Positions 43,013 through 54,142 of a DNA stretch of 64,000 bases are shown here, one piece after another. The first letter of the stretch is position 1. Each line of letters opens with the position of its first letter. Made by a program: the position numbers and the translations under genes. The notes under the pieces were generated by a model. The model had not been told where the DNA came from, did not search any database, and saw only the letters and a program-made list of their open reading frames with translations. Source of the DNA: Auricularia sp. M13 (lineage: Eukaryota; Basidiomycota; Agaricomycetes; Auriculariales; Auriculariaceae); NCBI GenBank assembly GCA_037042915.1, contig CM073199.1, positions 1,798,001 through 1,862,000 of the forward strand, written 5' to 3'.

Positions 43013-45432
43013 TCTTGGAGTCAAATAGCGATGAGTAGGGCCTGGGAGATGGAGGTGGTGGTGTTTGCGCCATTGGTGCAGGATGCCAGCCCTGTTTAAG
43101 AACAGGCAGGTGAACAGGCGATGCCGTTATCGTGTCCTCGGACCTACACTGCTGACCCGCGCCATCGTGTTGCCTTCTTTCGCAATCCCGGCCCTGCAGC
43201 AAACAGAACTTTAACACTGAACAGAAGCCCTGCCTGTTCGTCGTCAAATCGGGCCTGGTAACAGCCTCTTCCAGCTCTGAGCGCAAGTCACGGGTTCGCG
43301 TCGCCCGCATGCGCACATTTTAAAACATAGCTCATCTGAGCGTGGACGTAACGCATACACCCACGTGCGCCTGGCTGCGTACATAGGGACACGTTCGAGG
43401 AGGACATGTCCGTCGTGAAAGAGGCTTAATTCGCAATGCTCAGCCAATTCGAGAGAGAACCTGTCGACCGTACGGCACGTCGACGCAAGCTTTTCGGCTA
43501 CCTGGGCATACCGCGGCGTCAAGAACCAGGTCATGTGCGCGATCGCAATGACCTTTGCAATGCTCCGATGCACTGCTAGGGTGTACACGCGACCAGGGCG
43601 AACGGAACACATTCAGAGGGGTAGACGTACTGACAATGCGCCGCCGACAGCTGATTCGGACAATTACTCAAACGCTACATGTCACTTGCCCACTGGGCAC
43701 GCCTATAGTCACAGCGTCCCAATGGTAGAGCGCACTCGAGAGCAAATTTAGCCTACTCGTCCTTCTCGCGGGCGTCGCGGCGTTTGTGTCCCGAAGATTG
43801 ACGAGACTTCCAACAAATGAGCTGGCCTCCCGACTCTGCACCCGCGAGGAACGGCATCCAACGTCAGGAAGGTGAGGGCGAGGGTCTGGAATATTTCGGC
43901 CTGCATCGGCCGTTCCATTATCGATATGCTCGAAAGCTGCCCATCGCAACTTTTCCTGTCCGGGGAGAAAGAAGACGGGGCGTGTCCAAGGCGTGTGCAG
44001 TCGTTTCCCGTTGTGTCTGGTCGTATAGACGTTGCCCAGGCAAAGAGGGACGCAACCGAGCGTCTAAGCCTTCTGCGAGGTGCTAGACCTCAAGCCACAC
44101 GGGTAAGCCTCCTACAAGGGTGTAATAGGAGCAGCTGGGTGCTGCGCTGGCCTGCCGCAGGCACTGTAGAGGAACCATCGGCCGCGAATTGACTCGGGAG
44201 ACACCCAGATGGGATGCGCTAGTGAATAGCTGCGTGCTTTGGACGAAGAGAGGGTGGTTCTTCAGCCGAAATTTTTCGGTTACATGACGGTCAGAGCCAA
44301 AGATATTTGAAGCCGGATCAACGTCAACATTCGCCTTGGCCTCCTGCGGACAGCTCGATTTTCTGCAGCCTAGGGATCTCGCGCGACTAGCGCTGTCCAG
44401 GATACTGATGCTTCACTGGGGTGCGAAGAAAGCAGAGAAAACTCTTGCTGCACGGCAGCTACGTCTCCAAGCATCCTCGCGAGTGTCGCGCGGATTCGCA
44501 ATCCTGCTTGCTACTGTTGCAACGCATAGTTGCCGCTGCTCTGGGTGACTACGAGGCGCGGCATTCTCGACGCGGCATGGCTCGCTCTCGCCACTGGTTC
44601 GACAGAAAGCGGTTCGTTGCGTGCAGCTGCAGCTTACTGGCTGTTGTAATACCCGCATTCTTCTTTGAAAGTCATCTACGTTCAGACGCTCAGCGGTCCG
44701 TCGAACTCGACGGCCTCGTTCGTCCTCTGTACACAATATGGATGGTGGCGGCTCGCAACTGCGCTCGCGTTGCTTGCGTTGGTATCATATTCCTGCCTGA
44801 CCATCGCGACGTCTACTAGCTAAACGAGCCATGGCGCCTTGCTATGTGTCTCTCAGACGCACTGCTTCTTGAGCCTGTGATGGTAGCAGCGTGCATTCTC
44901 TAGTCCTTGAAGTCGGGGGGCTCTGCTTTCGAATCTGGCCACTATCCAGCATCCGCCTCAAGGTGTTCGCCGTTCTTTTCTGTACGCGAAGTGTTCTATG
45001 TTCCAGGCATTTAGCTCGGGTGATCTGTCTGCCTGCTTTTTTTCTACGCTGGCTCCCCTGGACGACCGTGTTCCAATGGCCATAGTGAGGAGTTTTCGGC
45101 GCACACGATCCCCGCGACGTGTGCTCTTTACAAAGGGTACCGGGTACTGGGTACACAACGCCTACGTATCTTTGGATTCGCGAAAGGGATCGCTGTCTGA
45201 CGGGCTACGAATACGCGGTAGGATTGGCTCGCATCCTCTTCCTAGTAGAGCTGCTCGTTTTTGTTCTTCATCAAATGAACACCCTGGCCTTGACTGTCCA
45301 CGGCGCAAGAAAGATATCAAATGCTTCATAGTTTGAAAGCAGCAGCGCGCTTCAGGGGGGACAAGACTTTGTGGTCGCCGGAGCCTGAAATTCCCGCAGT
45401 TATTTCAACCGCTTCCCACCACTCGCCCAGGC
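43013..45432. other. 2.4-kb gene-poor stretch
   Basis: Several frames of 100-130 codons are open on both strands (for example 43244-43612 minus and 44421-44819 plus). None has splice support, a recognisable domain or coding-like composition. A D-arm-like TGGTAGAGCGC at 43722 has no B box and is not a tRNA. The 3' end contains the kinase promoter. Confidence 0.4.
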
Positions 45433-47250
45433 ATGGTTCCCTTCCCCCAACGAGACATCCCACAAAACTCCATCTTCAAGGCCATGAAGCTGCAGCCCAG
45501 CACGGTCCAAATCGTACGTGCCCTCTTCGCCGATCGCTGTCGAATCTCGAGACTGACTGAACTGCTCGCGCGGTGGCAGGGCCTGACCGTCCCGACGGAG
45601 GACGCGTCCTTCCAGCGCTTCTGGCAGCACAAAAGCGCGCTGCGCGGGCCCCTCAACTTCTCGCGTTTCAAGACCTCGCGTGTCCTGGGACACGGAGGGT
45701 ACGGAGTCGTGGTGAAGGCCCGGCTGCTCAAAACAACCACCGTCTACGCCCTCAAGGCCATCCCCGCCGATACGCTATACGACGACGAGGTCTACGAGCC
45801 CGAGGAGTCCAATATCGCACGGTTCATTACGAGCTCCCGCGTGCCGTTCACGTCCATCCTGTTCGGCGCTTTCATGGATAGCGACCTTGAATGCCTCGTC
45901 ACCGTGCGTCCCTCCTCGCCTCGCTGCAGCGTGGTTACTTCTTGATGACTCATCTCCACGGTAGGAGGTTGCATACCACGGTGATTTGGACTCGCTTCTG
46001 CTCAAGGAGCGCGGCGCGAGCCTCAGGGATACCTTGCGCTGGACCGTCGAGTTGGTCAGCCGTCTTCTGCCATCATAACCACGTTGAACCTCGGACTAAT
46101 GCTGCTGCTGCACCACCTTCAGACCGCAGCTCTTTGCTCGCTACACGGTCACGGCATCATCCACCGCGACCTGAAGCCCAACAACATCCTCATTGACGCG
46201 GAGCGTCACGTGCGCCTGACGGACTGGGGCATGGCGTACTGGGCGGCGCGCGACCACGCCGAGCACTGGGCCGCACACAAGTCCATCCCTGAAGTCCGCG
46301 GGATGCTGGGCACCAAGCGGTATATGTCCCCCGAGATGATTTCCGGCGAGGCGTACGATGCTGCGATCGACTGGTGGGCGCTCGGCGTGATTCTGTACGA
46401 GATCGTCGTGGGTCGGGTGAGTTTCTCGTGCCGGGCTTCCTGCGCAGTTCATATGCTAATGTGCCGATGTAGAACCCCTTCGAAGACGCGAAGGGCCATG
46501 TCCGCACGCATCTGATTATTGGAGGGCCCGTTCACGTCCCGTTAGAGGCGGAGGAGAGATACGGGGATGACGCCGTCAGCCTCATCCGCGCGGTGCGTGC
46601 TTGTAGATGAACGTTCTTCTACATTGTGTACTGAGATTCCTTTGCCATAGTTGCTCAACCGCGACCCTAAGCAGCGGCGAGGAGACCGCGACATCAAAAA
46701 CTCTGCATACTTCGCCGGAATGTACGTCCCGTACTCACAGGCACTCATCATCCTGCGCAACATAAGCCTGATACATTTGCTTTATGACAGAGACTGGGAC
46801 TACCTGCAGGGCCCCTTTTGCGACAGCAACAAGGTTCTCAAATTCGCGTACAGCATGCTCCCGCGCGAGGACGAACTACAGGGGCCGCGACCGCTCAGGG
46901 TGGGCGATTCGCAGCCTATTTCGTGTTCGTCTTCCGCGACGTCTGTGGCGACAATTGCGTCGTGTTCTTCGTCTACGTTCTCGTTTACTTCGGATGGGAC
47001 GGGAACGGAATTCGAGTTTGCCGACGCGAACGACGCGAGTATGGTCCACCCAAAGGATTGCGAATCGGAGCTCGTGCTTCCTGTTCTGGAGCAGGATGGA
47101 GGCTCCAGCGCGACCGCGATCGACTCGCCCACTCAGCTCTCCGAGTCGCACATCGACCTGAACCCTAAATCGGTCGCTGCCGCTGCTTCAGAGGAAGGCA
47201 TACGCGCCCCTAGCTACCTGCGGGAGTTTACTCGTTTCTTCGGCCGGTGA
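45433..47250 (+). CDS. protein kinase (AGC-like) with DWG in place of DFG
   Basis: Six exons (45433-45903, 45965-46054, 46123-46416, 46473-46592, 46651-46721 and 46791-47250) encode 501 aa. The glycine loop is GHGGYGVVVK, the ATP lysine is in YALKAI, the catalytic loop is HGIIHRDLKPNNILID, and the activation segment starts LTDWGMAYW and ends KRYMSPEM. WWALGVILYEIVVG is helix F. The usual DFG is DWG; its metal-binding Asp is kept, so activity remains possible. A C-terminal AGC-like extension (DWDYLQGPF) and a Ser-rich tail follow. The gene is paralogous to 52109-53732, and four internal exons have identical lengths in both. Confidence 0.88.
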
Positions 47251-48147
47251 GGACTCTTCGGCGCTTGATGTCGTGCGTTTGTGTTTGCCACAGCGTGTGG
47301 GCTGCTCCCGTACATCTTGCTGTCGTCGCTGTCGTGTTTGTCGTGTTGTATCTTTCAGGGGTCCCATGCTCTACATTTTGTCTCTATCTTATCGGCTGCC
47401 GCAATAGAACATCTTAAACTGGAATGGCGAAGGAAGCCCTGAGTCAAAGCCGTTGTCAGGACTCAGGATATGTTCGGAGTCTATAGGCAGCAACAACCTG
47501 AGGATTGGTTAGACAGTTGATACGCATTACCTGAATACAAAGACAACACAGCAGCCCCCTCCACAAGCTCAGTTGACATCGGTTGCGCTGAGCGTCGCAG
47601 CGATGTTTCCGGATATCATGTCAGGACCCTGAGAAGAAGCAGGCAATCCCCCGACGCACGTGACAGCGAGCTTTGATAGCGTCGGAGGCACCAGGGGCAA
47701 GATGGAAGCAATAGTCAATTTCGAGATTGTCGCCGACGTCGTTCGGAAAGTGGCATTCGCGTTTGCCTTGCGGAAAGGAAGGCGTTCAGAGGGCAATAAT
47801 CCTAAGACGTAAGATCTGCATGGAAAGGATCCTTCGGAAGCTATGCCAAGCTTGCGTGTTGCCCGTTGCGACGGCGCTAAGCTCCGAGGGACCGCCTGCA
47901 TTATTTTCTCAGGGGATTTCGTTGCTCGTAGCCAATGCTAATGGCGACGCTATACTGAACAACAATGTTGATCTAGTTGGCTAGAGAGAACAAGAGACAG
48001 GGTTGTTCTTTTGGAGCCAGGCCAAATGCCGGAGCCAAACGGAAGTCGTACCACAGCGCCAGCGCAGCGACCAAACTTGTTCTTGACCTCTTCCCCGCAC
48101 CTATCAATCCGGACGTACGGTCTCCAGCGCCGTGCTCATATCCCACG
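47251..48147. other. intergenic
   Basis: A minus-strand frame (47569-47901) encodes a hydrophobic, Thr/Ser-rich 110-residue stretch that might be an exon of an unmodelled gene. I could not complete it. The right part is the BAR-SH3 promoter. Confidence 0.35.
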
Positions 48148-50907
48148 ATGGCGGGCAAGCAGGTGCGCTCCCCCCGCTAGCCGCCAGACGCGCTGAAATT
48201 TATTGGGGCCACAGCTGGGCAAGCTGAAGCAAGTGCGCATGGTTGCACCACGCTGGGCGCGCGCTGGGACTGACTCTGAGCTCGCTGCAGTGGGCGGGCG
48301 AGATGATCACGTTCTCGAAGGAGAAGACGGTGCTCACGGACGAGTTCCTCGAGCTCGAGCACGACATCGAGCTGCGTCGGGTGGGCGTCGAACGGTGAGC
48401 CGGCCCGTTCCAGCCACGCTGAGGCCTTGCTAAGCGCCCGCAGGCTGCATACCGCCTCGACCGACTACCACCGTTACCTGCTCAAGAAAAAGCAGAGCGA
48501 GGCGCTCGCAGAGCCGGCCAAGGTGTCCCCCGTCGAGGCCCTCGGGCTCGTCATGATCAACCACGGCGACGAGTTTGGCGACGAGTCCGCCTTTGGTCAG
48601 TGCATCATACTGGGCATATACACTCTGCGGACGGCAGCGACAATCACTGTGTGTTGCCGGGCGCTCGTTGCGCGTAGCTGAGATGGTGCCGGACCTCCTG
48701 GTCACGGTCGATCGTCTCATGTGCACCTGCACAGCGACACAGCACCTTCATTCTAAGCCCACCATTTCGTACCACCTCTGGTTCCATCATCTGAGTATTC
48801 ATAACGGGGTGCTGACAATCCACGCACAGGCCAATCGCTCGTCAAGTACGGCCGCGCGCAGCTCAAACTCGCGTCTCTGCAAGCCGATTATGCCGAGGCA
48901 TTACACGAAGGCTACATCGCCAACGTCGAGCGCACCCTAGCCGAAATATCAGAATACCAGGCCCAGCGCAAGAAACTGGATTCACGCCGGTAAGCAGATC
49001 TGTCTGCCAGTTCGCCAAGCACCAGCGCGATTGTTCGTGCTGTTGCGCAGCATGTGTATGGCTAGGCTAGTGGCCCTTTCGAGCGGTTGTCACATTGCCT
49101 ATTGCCAGCGCATATGACCACTTCACAATGGTGGCGCGTTGCTTCTGGCAGCAGGCTCTTTCACCGTAGCGACGCGGTGCAATTGACCAGAGCTTGCCCC
49201 TTGCGTCCCTCGGTCACATGCAACTGACGACTTGCCATTCTGCAGACTGACTTATGATGCCGCAATGACCAAAGCCTCCAAGCAATTTAAGAAGGAGAAA
49301 GAGCAAAAGGAGGCCGAGGATGAATTGGCAAAGGCCAAAGACCGCTAGTACGCTCTCTTCTCGTCTTTCACCCTATGCGCTTGCGCTTATTATGTCCACA
49401 GCGAGGAAATAAGCGAAGACGTCCAGGCGCGCATGACCGCCATCCAGGAGAACGAAGTCCAGCAATGGCATGACCTTACGGCGTTCCTCGACGCGCATGT
49501 CAAATTCGCAATGGACTATCTGGCAGTGCTGCAGGATGTCAAGGAACAGTGGATATCTGAGTGCGTCGCGCACCTTTTCACCCCTACGTTAGCTGATTGA
49601 CATTTCGTACCAGATCATCTATAAAGCGACTTGCACTTTCGCGTTCCAAGAGTACCGCACACCAATTTCCACGAGCGACGACGCCAACAGTGCCCCCTCG
49701 CAAAGCTGCAACATCAGCAGTTGTTGACTCCGATTCGGATTCTCCAACGACGACGTCGAGTAATCGCAACGCCAGGACCGACAGCGTCTCTCGTTCGTCT
49801 GCAAGCGCGGCTCGCAAGCGCGCGGACAGCGCGGGCACGGCGAACAGCGCAAAGCGCATCTCGATGGCGGGCTGGGCGGCGAGTGCAGTGGGCTCCGTTG
49901 CGAGCATTGGGCGGAGCGGGAGCAGCAAGGACCGCGATGGCTTTGCGCATGTGCGCGACGACGGCTCGGACGGCGAGGCGGGCAGCTCGCCCGAGCGCCC
50001 CGCGAGCCGCGGCTCCGTGCGCACGCTCTCCAAGCGCTCACCTTCCGCGCGCAACGCGCCGCTCCCGCCAGTCTCGACGCCCAAGAAGATCCAGGCGGCG
50101 CCGAGCCTGCAGACGCGCAAGGTCGCGCGGGCGCTGTTCGACTACGCGCCGTCCGCCGGCGACGAGCTGCCGTTCCGCGCGGGCGACGAGATCACGGTGC
50201 TCAACGAGGTCGCGGAGGAGTGGTGGCAGGGCGAGACGGCCGACGGGCGCCGCGGGCTGTTCCCGTGCAGCTACGTCGAGGTCGTCGCCGCGAGCAAGAA
50301 GCCGAAGCCGCCGCCCGCGCTGCCCTCGCGGCCGCGCATGGGGTCCGCGGCCGCGTCGTCGTCCAATTCGGCGAACGACTCCTCCGCGAGCTTCTCGTCG
50401 GGCAACTCGGGCTCGCTGAGCCTGCAGGAGAAGGCGCGGCGCGCGCTCGCGGACGAGCCCGAGCCGCCGCCAACGCCCAACGACGACGTGTTCGGCGACG
50501 CGCGGTACGCGGTGCGCGGGCACCCGCAGGACGAGACGGAGGAGAGCGACGACGACTCGGACGATGAGGGCGGCGGGCGGCCGCTCGTGCGCAAGGCGTC
50601 GTCCACCTCCGTCGGGCGCAACGGCGCGGGCACGCCGTCGGGCAAGAAGGCGCCGCCGCCCCCGCCGCCGTCACGTCGCGGCACCAGCAGCAGCAGCATA
50701 AACGGCCGCGCGCACCCCGGGCGCAGTCAGAGCGTCGGCAGCCTCGCGGGCGTACTCAAGGGCTCGTTTGGCGGTGGAAACTCGAGTAAGGAGGAGGAAA
50801 GCCGGAGAGGCGAGTGCGAGGAGTGCGGATGCGAGGATTTCGCGCAGAATAAGTTCAAGGCGCGAGGGTACTGCAATTCCTGCTTCCACGTGCATCCTCC
50901 TGCGTGA
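48148..50907 (+). CDS. BAR-domain and SH3-domain protein
   Basis: Eight exons (48148-48162, 48215-48232, 48291-48394, 48444-48595, 48830-48989, 49246-49347, 49402-49560 and 49614-50907) encode 667 aa. Residues about 1-240 form a helical BAR domain: MAGKQLGKLKQWAGEMITFS, DYHRYLLKKKQSE and LVKYGRAQLKLASLQADY. A coiled-coil helix KEKEQKEAEDEL and FLDAHVKFAMDYLAVLQDV follow. A Ser-rich linker leads to one SH3 domain (ARALFDYAPSAGDELPFRAG, EEWWQGETADGRRGLFPCSY). After polyproline and acidic stretches the protein ends in a putative zinc-binding CEECGCEDF...YCNSCFHVH. Expected role: membrane curvature and actin/endocytosis at the plasma membrane. Confidence 0.9.
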
Positions 50908-52108
50908 GATGGGGCTGGCTATGGACTACTGACGGACGGTGCGGCCTTCGCTCGATATTTGTATACCCTGCATCCATCCTATCTCTTCAGTCATGAGTTC
51001 ACGAGGTTTCTTATGAGTCTCGCATCATATCGTATGTAGTATCGTTCGCGTTTGAATACATCCAATGGTACTTTATAATGGAGGAAAGGATTGGTTGCGG
51101 CCCGGTAAGAGGAGTAGGTTTCGGATCAAACGCGTCCCGTTTGTATCTTGACCTCTTGAACACCGTTATCTCAGTGTCAAATCGACCAATGCGTTTCAAA
51201 GCAGCACTTTAACCTGCTATTCGCCTGTCCAAGCATCTTCTAGCCGTATCCTTGCGCCTATCAACATTCGCTAGCATCGTGGCGAGCGTGATACTGTATG
51301 CTGCGTCTGTTGCCTGCCTCTCGTCTGCCGACACCTGCTGGAACGAAGCCATGCCCTGGACCGTATCGAACTCCTTGGTCTGCGTCACCGCTTGAGCTTC
51401 AGAAGGATCCCGTCATGTTTTTTTTTCTGCCACAGTTGCGCTGTCGGATACGCCTAGTGCCGCTGGATGCTCGAGTTGTTTCGCCGCCTGCAAGGCCAAT
51501 CGATATATCCACAGGCCAAAATAATCCACCAAGGTAGCGTCTGCGGGTCGAAGCACAGGATTTTGCTTTCCAGCGGCCAGAACGGGCGTCCTGAGGCCTA
51601 TCATCGAGTCGCACGGTTTTGCTGGGATGCTGCGTGCGTTCGCGGCGGCCCACGGGATCATGACCGGCTGCGTGGCACTTTGCGTACACCACGCACCAGA
51701 GGGATGCTGCACCGGCGCTTCTTACTGTCTGCACGCTCTTGCTGCATGCTCGTTGCACGCCCTGGTTGCTGCGGCGCATGGAGATTGTTGTTTCCGGCTT
51801 TGTGCGCTCAATATGCGGATTTCGATGTAGAACCAACGGCTGCTATGATGACGGATTCACAAAACGGTTGGTGCCGCTGTCAACTTCCTGTCGAAGAAGC
51901 TGCATCAAGGATTTGTACCCGTATTGTTTAGCGCGGGCGCTTTGTCTTTCCTTTTTGGTCCTAAGTGAAGCGCAGTTTGCAGCAACGATGGCCTTGCTGT
52001 GCACTGTGTAGAATGGCTGTTTGAGCTTGGACCGTCGGATTTCAGACCACTGTCGGAGTCTCGAAAGCACTGCACACCTTACCACTCTCCACCATCCTCC
52101 AAGCGAGA
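50908..52108. other. intergenic
   Basis: 3' flank of the BAR-SH3 gene and promoter of the second kinase. An octamer T-tract occurs near 51420. No gene recognised. Confidence 0.35.
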
Positions 52109-53732
52109 ATGAACCCCTACACGCCTGCTGCGCGTGTTCCTTTCCACCCGTCCAGCCATATTCGCCGCGAGACCGATGAAGACGACCTGGTGGGTTGAGC
52201 CTGCGCGTGTATCTTAAATACTCTCACTGACGCTCGTATTCAGGATGTGCCTCTCGAAATGGAAGCCCTTCGCCGCCACTGGGCGCTCAAGCGCCTGTTG
52301 CCTCACGACCTCTCCGTGTCCTGCTTCGACCAACCTCACCTCCTGGGTCGTGGAGCACACGCCGCTGTCGTCCGGTTAACGCTACACGGCACCAACCACG
52401 TTTACGCACTGAAAGGCGTGGAGCACCCTGAGGTTGCCATGCGCGAGGAAGTCATATCCAAGCTCGTGGATGAACGTCATATTCCCTTCGTCGCTGGCGT
52501 GCTCGCGTATTTTGTCGAGGAACATGTTCCGGTCATGGTGATGGTAGGTCGCAGTGATTTGCGGAAGACGCAGCAGTCTGAGAGCAGTAATTACAGGAAG
52601 TAGCGCCATATGGCGACTTGTACACTGTCCTTGACCACAAAAAACGCCTTAGCGTTGAGGAGACGTTCCAGATGGCAGTCGAGCTCGTGCGTTTCAGTCT
52701 TTGACAGCTGTCACCCCTCCTGACCCTGACAACCCCGCAGATTGCAGGTCTATCGGCCCTGCACCGAATAGGGATCATCCACCGTGACCTGCACCCCGGC
52801 AATATCCTCATGGACGCCGAGCACCATGTCCGCATCGCGGATTTCGGGTTAGCGTACTGCGCGCCACTGGACGACCCCATTAGCTGGCAGGTCAACGGAT
52901 GCATTGCGCCGCAATACCATATCGTCGGCGCCTCGGACTATCGCGCGCCAGAGATGATACTCGGCACCGGATATAATGAAAGGGTCGACTATTGGGCACT
53001 GGGACTTGTGCTCTACGAACTTGCGACTGGGATGGTATGTCTGTTCTCACGACATCCTTTGCACTCTGCTTACACAAACCAGCACCCCTTTTCAGACCAT
53101 AAGGGAAACGTGGATCCATTGAAAATCATCAAGTCAGACCTCAACGTGCCCAGCCACGTCGTCAAAGAATACGGCATTCACTTCCTCCATCTTCTCTACC
53201 TGGTCCGTACTGTTCCTCCATCGTTGGACCCCCATTCTTATGCTATGTTTCACAGCTCCTTGAGAAGGACCCCGCGAAACGTCTCAACGACGCGAACATC
53301 AAATCTCATCCGTATTTCTATGGAGTGTGCGTCCCATATATGACTGAGTTTGTGGCTGCGTGCTGACGGTCTCTTAGGCGGTGGGACCTACTTCAAGGAC
53401 CCTTCTGCAACACAGGAGTCATCCTGAGCATGGACGACGCCGAGACAATCAGCTGCGATTCCGTCCAGTCCGAGGGCAGCACGTGTGCCGCTGGCGACTG
53501 GCACGAACTGAATCGCGGCCATGATGCGACCATCCACATGCCGTGGAAACCCGCCATCAACTTCCACCCTCGCCCACCTTTTGCGCGTTCGCAAACTCTC
53601 GTGGCGCCCATGCGTGCTGCCCCGCCTCCCAAATGCGGGCACCAACCCAAGCCTCTCAGCTTCAAACAGAAGCTGAAGACATGGAGGACGCGCTTTGCAA
53701 ATCGCTCGACCCTCTCGCTCTTCCGCTCCTGA
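52109..53732 (+). CDS. protein kinase (AGC-like), paralog of the gene at 45433
   Basis: Seven exons (52109-52189, 52244-52543, 52597-52686, 52741-53034, 53083-53202, 53256-53326 and 53378-53732) encode 436 aa. The glycine loop is GRGAHAAVV, so the third glycine is Ala. The ATP lysine is in YALKG, the catalytic loop is HRDLHPGNILMD with His for the usual Lys, and DFGLAYC and YRAPEM are intact. WALGLVLYELATG is helix F. Exons 3-6 (90, 294, 120 and 71 nt) have exactly the lengths of exons 2-5 in the other kinase, so the pair arose by duplication. The C-terminal tail begins RWDLLQGPFC. The HRDLHP change is uncommon and may lower activity. Confidence 0.87.
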
Positions 53733-54142
53733 AACGAAACGAAACGACACGCTCTGCACTTCGACTTCTTAGCTTGGTTCCCTATTGGGATTTGCGTCGC
53801 TGGTTCTTCGCAGGATATTCTGTCGAACATTTTTCACTGTATCTGCATATCAATTGCCCGCAACTGTACAAACGCAACTGTAGCTTATTCTTCGTGTGCA
53901 AAATCATTGTGGTCCCAGGAGCTGCTGGCTCATCATGCTCATGGTGATTCATATTTGCAAGACGTCGACGCCCCTGGGTCTCATTTCCTTACTGCTGGTG
54001 CGATGCTATTAACATTTTCTTGCCGGGATCGCTGAGTGTAAGCGTGTACACAAGGACACAGGTCAACGTACGTGCATTGATCACGCGTCAGTAAAAGGAA
54101 CTAGGTATCGCATTCCAGAGGTCCATGTCGAGTCCGAGGGCA
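53733..54142. other. intergenic, convergent 3' flanks
   Basis: Between the kinase and the carboxylesterase. Nothing recognised. Confidence 0.35.

Noticed and set aside
43244-43612. 122-codon minus-strand frame in the gene-poor stretch
   Set aside because: The composition is somewhat protein-like, but there is no domain, no clear start context and no second exon.
43715-43745. tRNA D-arm-like TGGTAGAGCGC
   Set aside because: No B box or T-arm follows within 60 nt and no acceptor stem can form.
44421-44819. 132-codon plus-strand frame before the first kinase
   Set aside because: The opposite strand is also open over the same stretch, and the product has no recognisable domain.
47569-47901. 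110-codon minus-strand frame with hydrophobic, Thr/Ser-rich product
   Set aside because: Could be the last exon of a secreted protein, but no upstream exon could be joined with confidence.
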